Shown one piece after another: positions 55,921 to 63,379 of a stretch of 64,000 bases of DNA. Position 1 is the stretch's first letter; every line of letters starts with the position of its first letter. Under the pieces are notes generated by a model. The model searched no databases. It was not told where the DNA came from and was given only the letters and a program-made list of their open reading frames with translations. Both the position numbers and the translations under genes were made by a program. Origin of the DNA: an uncultured Oceanospirillaceae bacterium (lineage in GTDB: Bacteria > Pseudomonadota > Gammaproteobacteria > Pseudomonadales > Balneatricaceae); NCBI GenBank assembly GCA_913057435.1, contig CAJXNY010000030.1, positions 1 through 64,000 on the forward strand, in the 5' to 3' direction.

Positions 55921-56451
55921 TCAGTTGCGGGATGGGTAGATGCCGACTATGCATATGATGTAGTTCAGGCACTGGTAGGGCATCATGTTGTTGTGGGCGG
56001 CATTTTCGCCAACGTTTCCCGTTGCCTGGCTACTGAAGTTCTTGATTGTGGTCGGGTCGGGGCTGGTTTTGTATGTGGAGTCCGGTGTTTCCAGTTTTGC
56101 CAGGACGTTGTCTGCGGGGGCTGTGGCGTTGGCAACATTGAGCGAAGCCTGCATGGGGTGATTGTGCGAAGGTATTTGATTAGAGGTTAATACGACTGTC
56201 TCCTTGCCATAGGAAGCGCCGATAGGAATGGGTGTCAGGCCGGGGCCAGCGCCGAAATGAACCGGCAAGCGGCCTCGCATGTCCGGCAGGCCAAACGACG
56301 AACGTCCGTCACCACCATACGCTGTGCCTAGCAATGAAAATAAATCCTCTTTGCCTGCAATTGATAATATTGTGCCGTTGCAGAGTGCCCAGTTACGTGG
56401 AGCATAAGTGCCAGCAAATATACGAATTTCGCCAGTAAACGGTTGAGACAT
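55921..56451 (-). CDS. Phage-collar-like protein (MdpB type), copy 2
   Basis: Protein of 176 residues, clearly related to its neighbours: TGEIRIFAGTYAPRNWALCNG, DLFSLLGTAYGGDGRSSFGLPDMRGRLP, a HNHPM stretch in the middle and the end MPYQCLNYIICIVGIYPSRN. No signal peptide. The middle part, which would be exposed in a trimer, is the most different between copies. It is 10 bases past copy 1, so they form one transcript. Confidence 0.85.
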   Translation of the reverse strand: MSQPFTGEIRIFAGTYAPRNWALCNGTILSIAGKEDLFSLLGTAYGGDGRSSFGLPDMRGRLPVHFGAGPGLTPIPIGASYGKETVVLTSNQIPSHNHPMQASLNVANATAPADNVLAKLETPDSTYKTSPDPTTIKNFSSQATGNVGENAAHNNMMPYQCLNYIICIVGIYPSRN

Positions 56452-56461
56452 GGTTCTATCC

Positions 56462-56995
56462 TTAGTTCCGTGATGGGAATTGGCCAGTCAGACAAATCAC
56501 AAAGTTGACGCTTATTGAGGGTTGTTGATTGTTATGGCTAGCACCATCGCCAGTGAAACCGGATGTGCCTGCGGCCATTTCTACCAGGTTTGACGCTGGT
56601 GCATATACCGCTATTGGGGGGGTACCTGTTTGGGGATCGCCGTTGGCCTCCGCCAGTGTGCTGACCCCATCCGCCACGAAACTTTGGGAGTCTGTCGTGT
56701 TGGTGGCATTAAAGGTGTGGGTGTGTTGCGGTAGTGTCACGGGTGACAGCGTTACGGTTTCTACACCACCCGCATAGCCTCGCTGGTATCCGTTCCCCTG
56801 ATGAACAGGGGCGCGTCCACGCATATCAGGGAGATTAAATGTTGTTCTCCCGTCGCCACCAAATGCTGTGTCGAGCAGGGCAAACAGGGGTGGATTTGCA
56901 CTAATAGCGATTGTGGCTCCATCGCATAGCGCATAGTTCTTTGGGGCCCAGCCAAAGCCGAGCATTCTTATCTCACCTAAAAATGGTTCTGCCAT
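56462..56995 (-). CDS. Phage-collar-like protein (MdpB type), copy 1
   Basis: Protein of 177 residues: LGEIRMLGFGWAPKNYALCDG, PLFALLDTAFGGDGRTTFNLPDMRGRAP, a PQHTHTFNAT stretch and the end QPSISVNFVICLTGQFPSRN. First of the three copies, 39 bases after the GNAT gene. No phage structural or lysis genes are near, so this is not part of a prophage. Collar domains form trimeric knobs in phage fibres; the cellular role here is open. Confidence 0.85.
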   Translation of the reverse strand: MAEPFLGEIRMLGFGWAPKNYALCDGATIAISANPPLFALLDTAFGGDGRTTFNLPDMRGRAPVHQGNGYQRGYAGGVETVTLSPVTLPQHTHTFNATNTTDSQSFVADGVSTLAEANGDPQTGTPPIAVYAPASNLVEMAAGTSGFTGDGASHNNQQPSISVNFVICLTGQFPSRN

Positions 56996-57034
56996 GAAAT
57001 AGTTCCTTTCTCTGTTGTGGTAGGGGATAGGTTA

Positions 57035-57529
57035 TTAATCGGACGTTTTATATTCCATCAGGTGGTAGACATCGCCCTCTTCCAAAATATGAAAGCCAAG
57101 ACGTGTATAGAGGCTCAGTGCCGGATTGAACCGTTCAACATGAATACGTACAGGCTTTTGTGCTGTTTTCGCTTCACTTATGATTACCTGAAGCCAGTAG
57201 GTACCGATGCCTTTATTGCGGTGGCCATGTAGCAGGGCGATATCGATAATCTGAAATGCATTAGAACTACGGTCCAGGTAGAGTCGCCCAATGGGCGTTC
57301 CTTCCTCGAGCAGGATGGAGTATTCGGTGTCGGGAAAGTAGTTTTTATAATGGGTAGACTGAGCGTGGAACTGCATATCAATAAACTCATTGATCTGGCT
57401 TTCGCTCCAGTTTACGTGCTTCAGCTCATTCATTCGTGTGCTGGCGTAGACCTCCCGGAGGAAGTGTGTATCGTCTTCGGTTGCTGCGCGAAGGGTGAAT
57501 ACATGTCTCTTGATAGAATGGTCTGTCAT
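57035..57529 (-). CDS. GNAT-family acetyltransferase
   Basis: Protein of 164 residues with the GNAT fold; motif A (the acetyl-CoA pyrophosphate loop) is HRNKGIGTYWL near residue 101. FTLRAATEDDTHFLREVYASTR at the start and NPALSLYTRLGFHILEE at the end are family features. The substrate is unknown. It is the first gene of the minus-strand run leading to the collar-like, TIGR03032 and giant genes, so it may acetylate one of those proteins; that is inference from position. Confidence 0.85.
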   Translation of the reverse strand: MTDHSIKRHVFTLRAATEDDTHFLREVYASTRMNELKHVNWSESQINEFIDMQFHAQSTHYKNYFPDTEYSILLEEGTPIGRLYLDRSSNAFQIIDIALLHGHRNKGIGTYWLQVIISEAKTAQKPVRIHVERFNPALSLYTRLGFHILEEGDVYHLMEYKTSD

Positions 57530-58030
57530 GAGTATCCATCTTCAGGCGTCAGTCGCGGCCACGGCTGTGCGTGACAGGCGGCTGAAGTACCCTGGTCCAT
57601 TGTGTTGAGCATACCAGGCGTGCTCGAAAGTTAGCGCGCTAATATACCGAAGAGTACAAGGTTTAGCGGCCAGACTCTCATGTTTTTGTATGAAAAATCA
57701 ATCACGTTCTTTTATCACCTTAGCATTAAACCGACGAGTTAACAGGTCTGCATTAAGCTGTGTGATATCACCCCTTTAGACAGAAAAGGACGATGTAGAT
57801 AGACGCCGGGTTAATAGTAGATATCAGTCAGTTTTGAGTCGCCGGATATTGATTTAAAAATTACTACTTTAGTTGTATTTTTATTTGTGATTCAGAGTGT
57901 TTTATTGCCGATGGCTATCAGTGCTGCGCATCGTTGATGCAGTCAATAGCCGCTGTACGCTGCAAGATGGGGAAGGTATATTGCCGCTTAGTGGTTAACT
58001 TTGCGTAATGTTTAAAGTATGGAGTGAAAG
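57530..58030. promoter_or_regulatory. Divergent regulatory region
   Basis: A 501-base gap with no gene, AT-rich from about 57640 to 57900. It must hold promoters for the minus-strand GNAT-to-giant run and for the plus-strand DUF6916 gene. It contains a 10-bp palindrome GTGATATCAC at 57762-57771 and a long imperfect hairpin at 57913-57951 (GGCTAT pairs with ATAGCC, and inside GCATC pairs with GATGC). I could not fix a clear -35/-10 pair. Confidence 0.4.
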
Positions 58031-58351
58031 ATGCTGGATAAGTTGACAGTAGAGCTATTTCAGGAAAAAGAGGGGAGCGCTTTCTGGGCTAAGTCCGATC
58101 AAGGGGAGTCTGTTGCCTTTACTTTGACAGAAGTTGAAGCGCTACCTGAGCATCGCGGACACCCGTTGGGAGAGCATGCGCGCAAGCCGTTTTCGCTAAT
58201 TATGCAGGGTCCCGAGGGTGTGCGTCTTGACCAGGGAACTGTAGGCTTAACGCACGAGGTTTTTGATGAAGAGCTTCCTTTTTTTCTGGTTGCCATTGGT
58301 GAGTCTGAAGATAAGCCTGGTTGTCTGATTTATCAGGCTGTTTTTAACTGA
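58031..58351 (+). CDS. DUF6916-type protein
   Basis: Small soluble protein of 106 residues, acidic, with a predicted compact beta fold: TVELFQEKEGSAFWAKSDQGE at the start, HARKPFSLIMQGPEG in the middle, HEVFDEELPFFLVAIGE near the end. This matches what I recall of DUF6916, a family found beside MdpB-like collar genes. It has a strong ribosome site (GGAGTG, then ATG). The only gene on the plus strand in the 48-64 kb region. Function unknown; a chaperone or partner for the collar-like proteins is a guess. Confidence 0.7.
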   Translation: MLDKLTVELFQEKEGSAFWAKSDQGESVAFTLTEVEALPEHRGHPLGEHARKPFSLIMQGPEGVRLDQGTVGLTHEVFDEELPFFLVAIGESEDKPGCLIYQAVFN

Positions 58352-58477
58352 GTCGTTTACTTTGAAGCCGGGGCCTTCCTTACTGGATATCATCGGTAAG
58401 GTTTCCGTGCACAGAGCAAAATAAGCCATATCTTTTGATTCGGGTTTTCTCTGTGGTATTTGGTACGAAGGTGTCAA

Positions 58478-60484
58478 TTATGTTGAGAATCCAGGTTGCG
58501 GGTACATGTTGATGTATTGCACGATGCGCGGTGAGATGGATTGGTTTGGGCTGCTGCCATGTGGTAATGCCTGGTGCCAGATGATCAGATCGCCAGCATT
58601 TGCAGAAATTGATTTGACATCAAAGGTCGACCAGTCCTGCTTCTGTGGATCGCAACCCGGCGGCAGGCTTTGTCGCCACTGATCAAACACCTGATGAAAC
58701 CCGGGAACACAGCAAAAGGCCCCCTGGTTTTCTGTCGTGTCGGTCAGGTAGATCAGGCCCTGTGTAGCAAAATGGAGTGATTTTGTAAAATCAATATCCC
58801 AGTGTATATCCGGGCCGGGAAACTTCCATGTATCGGTTTCCGGTGGGTTAAAGCTGACCCGATCGGTTGATATGGTCAGCTGATCGTTTTTCCAGAGCTG
58901 GGCAAATATTTGATATATTTCAGGTTTGTTTCGATTGTGCTCCATGCCAGGGCTGTTATATAGCTGCACCATGATTTTTTGTTGCGCGGCTTGTGGCTTA
59001 TACCAGCTTTCGGGGTCGACCATCGATACGCCCATAAAGTCACATATTTCATCTCGTGTCTGTTGGCATTCTTCGCGTGTTAGTACACCGGGAATGATCA
59101 GATAGCCATGTTGCTGCCAGAAAGCCCATTGGGCTTTACTTAACGTAGGCTCTATCTCGCCAGCTGGTTTATCTGTTTCTGTTTCTGTTTCTGATTTTTC
59201 TGCGCGAGTATGGTTTGAAACGTACCGTTCGATTTCTCCCCGTTGTTCTGTCGTAATGCTCCCCTCGTTTTTTTCAAGTATAAAGTCGACAAATTCCTGA
59301 GGCGCTGAATATTGGAACAGCGCTTGCACAGCCAATTCCAGACCCAGCTTGAGGGTATCGTAAAGTTGCCGGTCGAGAAGCCATTCCTGTTCGCACAGCG
59401 CGGGGTCTAATTTTCCTTGCTTGGCCTGCTGGGTTTTGTGCCAGATACGGTTCAGGTGAGGCAGGCCAAGCAGGCTGCGGTCTGAATGGGCAGGTAACGG
59501 CTGGTCTGTGATCTCTGGTTTGCGTGGGTAATCAAATTCAAAACCGGGGTACTTACCGAACCGATAGTGACACTGAATCGGGCTGTTGGGTACCGGGTTT
59601 GCTTCGTAAATAATGTGCGGAAGATTCAATGAACACTGATTTTCGTGTAGCCAGTGTTCGCCATAAACTTGAATGGTGGTGGTAAATTTCAGGTGAGCGT
59701 GGGTGCTGTTGTACTGGGGGATCCGCAGCTTTTTTTGAATGTCTGGTGTGTGTTGCTGGTTTAATTCCAGCGCCGACTGCTTATTCAGGGTAAAGATTTC
59801 TCCAATCGGCAAGGGTGCATCGGATTTCGGTTTAGATATTAGCCAGCCTTCAATCCTGATCTGTTGGGGGATCAGGCTTCCGCCGGTTGCCAGATAAGGA
59901 CGGAGGTGGGCGAAAATCGATACCTGGGGTTCCTGCACCAGCATCGCCTTCATGGTCTCCGAGACAATCAGGTTGAACGATGTATTTTGCGCAGGGTGCC
60001 ACTGCAGGATATCGGTGCATTCAATATGCTTGATGCGATCTTGTACATCAAAGACGGCTATTACTTTTTTCAGTGCCTGTAGCGATTCCGGATGAAGGTC
60101 CAGCAGGGTGACCTGAATTTTTTCTGCGCTGAACAGGGAAAGCAGAGGCACAATCAGCAGGCCAAAGGGGCCTGTTCCTGCATACAGGATTTCAAGTGGC
60201 TGCTGGTGTGTCAGCTGTTCCGAAATGGCCTGGTGGACTCCGCGCAGGAACACCTGAGTTCGCATATATTCTTCAGCACATTGGGCCGCGGTGGTCATGG
60301 AGACCGCTTTGCCCTGAATGGTTTGTGTGGCGTGTTCATCCAAAAAGATATCAGGGTGTAAGTCAATATTGGTGATATGGCACAGCAACTTGACCAGCTG
60401 ATCAATTAAAGACTTGTTTGCTGGCAGTTGGTCAGCAGGCGTATCCAGAATCTGTCGGACCAGGGCATTGAGTTGCGACTGCAT
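58478..60484 (-). CDS. Fusion of arginine-methyltransferase-like domain and PhyH-type dioxygenase
   Basis: Protein of 668 residues. The N-terminal part has a SAM-binding motif I (LEILYAGTGPFGLL, near 97-110), an acidic residue after the next strand (VTLLDLHPES), and SETMKAMLVQE. In that last motif two Glu stand nine residues apart, as in the double-E loop of protein arginine methyltransferases. A beta-rich part follows (about 200-330), as in PRMTs. The C-terminal part (about 445-668) is a PhyH-type 2-oxoglutarate dioxygenase with iron ligands His561-x-Asp563 (HWDID) and His642 (ALPHGSSPN). The start at 60484 follows AAGGA; a longer frame would overlap the sulfotransferase. Follows the sulfotransferase by 43 bases. 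Substrate unknown, perhaps a protein. Confidence 0.78.
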   Translation of the reverse strand: MQSQLNALVRQILDTPADQLPANKSLIDQLVKLLCHITNIDLHPDIFLDEHATQTIQGKAVSMTTAAQCAEEYMRTQVFLRGVHQAISEQLTHQQPLEILYAGTGPFGLLIVPLLSLFSAEKIQVTLLDLHPESLQALKKVIAVFDVQDRIKHIECTDILQWHPAQNTSFNLIVSETMKAMLVQEPQVSIFAHLRPYLATGGSLIPQQIRIEGWLISKPKSDAPLPIGEIFTLNKQSALELNQQHTPDIQKKLRIPQYNSTHAHLKFTTTIQVYGEHWLHENQCSLNLPHIIYEANPVPNSPIQCHYRFGKYPGFEFDYPRKPEITDQPLPAHSDRSLLGLPHLNRIWHKTQQAKQGKLDPALCEQEWLLDRQLYDTLKLGLELAVQALFQYSAPQEFVDFILEKNEGSITTEQRGEIERYVSNHTRAEKSETETETDKPAGEIEPTLSKAQWAFWQQHGYLIIPGVLTREECQQTRDEICDFMGVSMVDPESWYKPQAAQQKIMVQLYNSPGMEHNRNKPEIYQIFAQLWKNDQLTISTDRVSFNPPETDTWKFPGPDIHWDIDFTKSLHFATQGLIYLTDTTENQGAFCCVPGFHQVFDQWRQSLPPGCDPQKQDWSTFDVKSISANAGDLIIWHQALPHGSSPNQSISPRIVQYINMYPQPGFST

Positions 60485-60527
60485 AGGAAGTCCTTTTAGT
60501 ATTTCTGTTATTTGTCGGTGCTGCCCG

Positions 60528-61325
60528 TTAGCCAGCTGCCAGATAGCGGCGCTTGAGTGCCTGGTCGTCAATCTGTTCCAGGTTGTATTTCAGTGCCTGT
60601 GCCAGTTGTATGGCATGGGGGTGGTTTGTTATTGCGCGCCAGTCCTGAGGGGCCGTGGTCAGGTAATGGTATTGGTCGATTATTTTCTTTGTGTTTGCGA
60701 AGGCTGTTGTTGGGGCTGGCAAGTCGAGGAACTCAAGTAACCGGTAGAAACCATCTCCATTAAACAGGTCTTCAAAGCGTAGCTGAAGCCAGGGTACTGA
60801 AGTGTGCCCCTGCAGCTCCAGTGCCAGTGCCTGAACCTCGCTCCAGTAGTAGAGGCTTTTCTCGAACGGACTGAGCTGCGCCCAGTTCTGCTGGTACTCA
60901 GGAAATTGTACCCCGGCGTCGAACGGAGACAACAGTATCTTTTCTGGCAAGTGGGGCAATAGTGGTGGTTGGTAGGCGCCGTGGGTTACCCAGGAGTAGC
61001 TGGTGGGTATCGGGTGGCGGGTCAAATGAACTATACGGACGCGCCCTTGAAAGTAATCAAGCAGATGAGGGATCGCACTCCAATTGGGGTGGCCCACTTC
61101 GACATAGGAGCAGGTTTCCAGTGTTTGCTCAATCTGTCTAAGGTGAGATTGCACGTCAGGGCTTTCAAGCGTTGCATCGGCTGCCAGCAGTGTTCGTGGC
61201 TGGTAGCGGTTATGCAACGGCTCATGTTCGACTCTGAGTGCTCCTGGAAATAGCTCAGTAAGTGTCCGGGCGATCCATTGGGTGCCACAACGGCCGGTGG
61301 AGATAAAAAATGTTGCCGTGTTCAT
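60528..61325 (-). CDS. Sulfotransferase
   Basis: Soluble enzyme of 265 residues that would move a sulfuryl group from PAPS to an unknown acceptor. It has the 5'-phosphosulfate loop at the start (TFFISTGRCGTQWIARTL) and the 3'-phosphate-binding segment VRIVHLTRHPIPTSYSWV. The ATG overlaps the stop of the hydroxylase gene (ATGA), so the two are made together. The second of three sulfotransferase types in this run. With APS kinase in the same operon, PAPS supply is built in. Confidence 0.88.
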   Translation of the reverse strand: MNTATFFISTGRCGTQWIARTLTELFPGALRVEHEPLHNRYQPRTLLAADATLESPDVQSHLRQIEQTLETCSYVEVGHPNWSAIPHLLDYFQGRVRIVHLTRHPIPTSYSWVTHGAYQPPLLPHLPEKILLSPFDAGVQFPEYQQNWAQLSPFEKSLYYWSEVQALALELQGHTSVPWLQLRFEDLFNGDGFYRLLEFLDLPAPTTAFANTKKIIDQYHYLTTAPQDWRAITNHPHAIQLAQALKYNLEQIDDQALKRRYLAAG

Positions 61326-62080
61326 TTGGCAACGGCTCCTTCAGGGGTGGGTTTGAGCCTGGCGTGTGTTGTGTCTCGCTGTTGAATGGTGCGCAGCCGG
61401 TTGGCGATCACCAGACCTGCTTCGGTCGCCGTGGCTTCCAGTTGCTCGATCACCTGCTGTACGTTGGTATCGCTGATGCCCGGGTCGCCATACTTATGGT
61501 GGATAACCCGTTTCTGATAACCGGTCTCTTTAAACAGGGTGCTCAGCCAGTCATTGACCACGCAATCTATCACCAGATGTATACGATCCTGATCGCCAGA
61601 GTTACTTACCTGGTGAGGGTAGTTGGCGTTCATATACCAGCACTCTCCGGCACCGAAGTGAATCGGTTGATCGTCGATGTGGAATATAACATCGGTGCTG
61701 GTCTGAATCGGGATATGTAGCCGTACGCAGCCATCTTCGAAACCGAGATCCATATCGGTGTGGCGGCGGATCTCTTCCCCGGCGCGCAGTGACATTAATC
61801 GGGCGGAGGCCTGCTGGCATTCGAGTGTGGCCAGTACTTCAGGAATGTAACTGCATTCACGCATATAAGGGGTGTCGGCATAGTGGCCCGGATCCATTTC
61901 GACCACGGCGATGGTGTCGGGATTGCCGTCGACCGCACGCAGGGATAAGGCGGTCCAGCCGCCGTCATGGGCCTGCTTGTTGATATGCTGCTGCCAGTGG
62001 TGTGCCTGTAGTCGTTGAAGGTCTCGCTGCAGTCGACAGACGTCAAAGGTAAATGGCAGGCGCAGGTAGGCGTCGGTCAT
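61322..62080 (-). CDS. Aspartyl/asparaginyl beta-hydroxylase-family dioxygenase
   Basis: Iron/2-oxoglutarate enzyme of 252 residues. The AspH-like core is clear: GEEIRRHTDMDLGFEDGC with the first His ligand, then GAGECWYMNANYPHQVSN with the second His and RIHLVIDC with the 2-oxoglutarate-binding Arg. Family members hydroxylate Asp or Asn in proteins or small molecules. Joined by four-base overlaps both to the APS kinase gene before it and to the sulfotransferase after it. That suggests hydroxylation followed by sulfation of the same target, which is inference. Confidence 0.88.
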   Translation of the reverse strand: MTDAYLRLPFTFDVCRLQRDLQRLQAHHWQQHINKQAHDGGWTALSLRAVDGNPDTIAVVEMDPGHYADTPYMRECSYIPEVLATLECQQASARLMSLRAGEEIRRHTDMDLGFEDGCVRLHIPIQTSTDVIFHIDDQPIHFGAGECWYMNANYPHQVSNSGDQDRIHLVIDCVVNDWLSTLFKETGYQKRVIHHKYGDPGISDTNVQQVIEQLEATATEAGLVIANRLRTIQQRDTTHARLKPTPEGAVAK

Positions 62081-62631
62081 GGTTGAGTTCTTTCCTGTTT
62101 TCCTTGGTCAGCGAGTACGGTGGTAATGATCTGCTGGACACTGAGCTGGCTGGTATCGAAGTTAAATTCCGGGTTTTGTGGCGCTTCGTAAGGGGCATCC
62201 AGTCCGGTCATGCCCTGTATCTGGCCTGTCAGTGCTTTTTTGTATAAGCCCTTAGGGTCGCGATCGATACAGGTTTGCAGGGGCGGTGACAGGTAGATCT
62301 CGGTGAAACTTCCATCGGGGAAACGGCTGCGAAGCTGTTCGCGGCCAGCGCGATAGGGGGATATCAGTGCACAGATAACGGTCAGCCCTGCGTTAAGCAT
62401 CAATCGGGCGGCTTCGCCAGCACGGCGTACGTTTTCGTGGCGGTCGGCTTCACTCAGCCCTAGATCAGCACAGAGGCCCTGCCTCAATTCATCACCATCC
62501 AGTACGGCCACAGGGGTACTGTGTACGCGTAAGGTAGCGGCCAAAGCCTGAGCCAGCGTGCTTTTACCGGAAGCTGACAGACCGGTAATCCAGAATATTT
62601 GAGCTTGATGTTGCCATCCATTGCTGTTCAT
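62077..62631 (-). CDS. cysC: Adenylylsulfate kinase (APS kinase)
   Basis: Enzyme of 184 residues that phosphorylates APS to PAPS, the sulfate donor. P-loop GLSASGKSTLAQAL near residue 17, DGDELRQGLCADLGLSEADR and the FTEIYLSPPLQTC strand are typical of CysC. Full length, though shorter than the E. coli protein. No cysDN or other sulfate-assimilation gene is near, and it is coupled by ATGA to the hydroxylase gene, so it probably serves the sulfotransferases rather than cysteine synthesis. APS itself must come from a sulfurylase elsewhere. Confidence 0.95.
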   Translation of the reverse strand: MNSNGWQHQAQIFWITGLSASGKSTLAQALAATLRVHSTPVAVLDGDELRQGLCADLGLSEADRHENVRRAGEAARLMLNAGLTVICALISPYRAGREQLRSRFPDGSFTEIYLSPPLQTCIDRDPKGLYKKALTGQIQGMTGLDAPYEAPQNPEFNFDTSQLSVQQIITTVLADQGKQERTQP

Positions 62632-62778
62632 ACAGTCTGTCCTGTTTACGGCTGAAGACGATGGCCTGTTGTGTTGCGGTTTCTGGATGTTGCATCAGAA
62701 AACGATGGCTTTACGATCCTTTAAACAATTCCTTTTATGTCGGATTAAACGCCAGAAATCAAGTTTGTGGCGCTGCTG

Positions 62779-63354
62779 TTATGGATCAAAGGTATAGCCA
62801 AAGTATGCAATATCTTGTGCGCAGCGCTCGGCAATCAGCTCTCTGGCAGCGGTGGTGTACTGACGCCGGTAATCCGGACCTTGTGTGCTATTCAGGTGTG
62901 GTACCTGCATTGCCGGAATGTTCAGTTTTTCCATGAGGGTGTTGACGTCGTGATGGTAGCTTTCATACCGCCCCAGAAAGTCGGTAACCAGTTCGTCCTG
63001 TTGATTCCGCAGATAGTCCAGTTGATTAAAATAAAAGCTGCCATCATGGCCGAGTCGTGTCATGGTCGCATCATAATCGAGCAGGAAGCTTTCAAGCGTG
63101 AATATCTGGTGAGGGTTGTATTTCCGTAGCAGTTGATACCATGAATAAAGACGGGCCCAGGGGTTTCGGGTGAAGGCGAATATGCGGTAATCGGGCCGAG
63201 CGTAGATATCTGTCTGGTTGGCCTGTGCACTGGCGTGTTGTAATCCAGCCCTGTGTATACCAGGCAGCTGTCGGCAGAACATATCGGTCAGCGATGTGCC
63301 ACCCGTGCGGGGAATATGGATAAAGATAAATTTATATGAGTCGCAGATAATCAT
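62779..63354 (-). CDS. Sulfotransferase-family protein (Sulfotransfer_2 type)
   Basis: Protein of 191 residues. The PAPS loop FIFIHIPRTGGTSL and the 3'-phosphate motif RIFAFTRNPWARLYSWYQLL are those of Sulfotransfer_2/carbohydrate-type sulfotransferases. The ATG at 63354 follows GGAG with good spacing; the TTG at 63378 is an unneeded extension. It is short for the family, and 147 bases separate it from cysC. Acceptor unknown; sugars or tyrosine-like groups are possible. Confidence 0.85.
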   Translation of the reverse strand: MIICDSYKFIFIHIPRTGGTSLTDMFCRQLPGIHRAGLQHASAQANQTDIYARPDYRIFAFTRNPWARLYSWYQLLRKYNPHQIFTLESFLLDYDATMTRLGHDGSFYFNQLDYLRNQQDELVTDFLGRYESYHHDVNTLMEKLNIPAMQVPHLNSTQGPDYRRQYTTAARELIAERCAQDIAYFGYTFDP

Positions 63355-63379
63355 GCCGTGCTCCTGCGTTGTGGGCAAT

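Noticed and set aside
55362-56995. Prophage remnant
   Set aside because: Only collar-like genes are present, in three tidy full-length copies, with no other phage gene and no integrase or attachment repeats.
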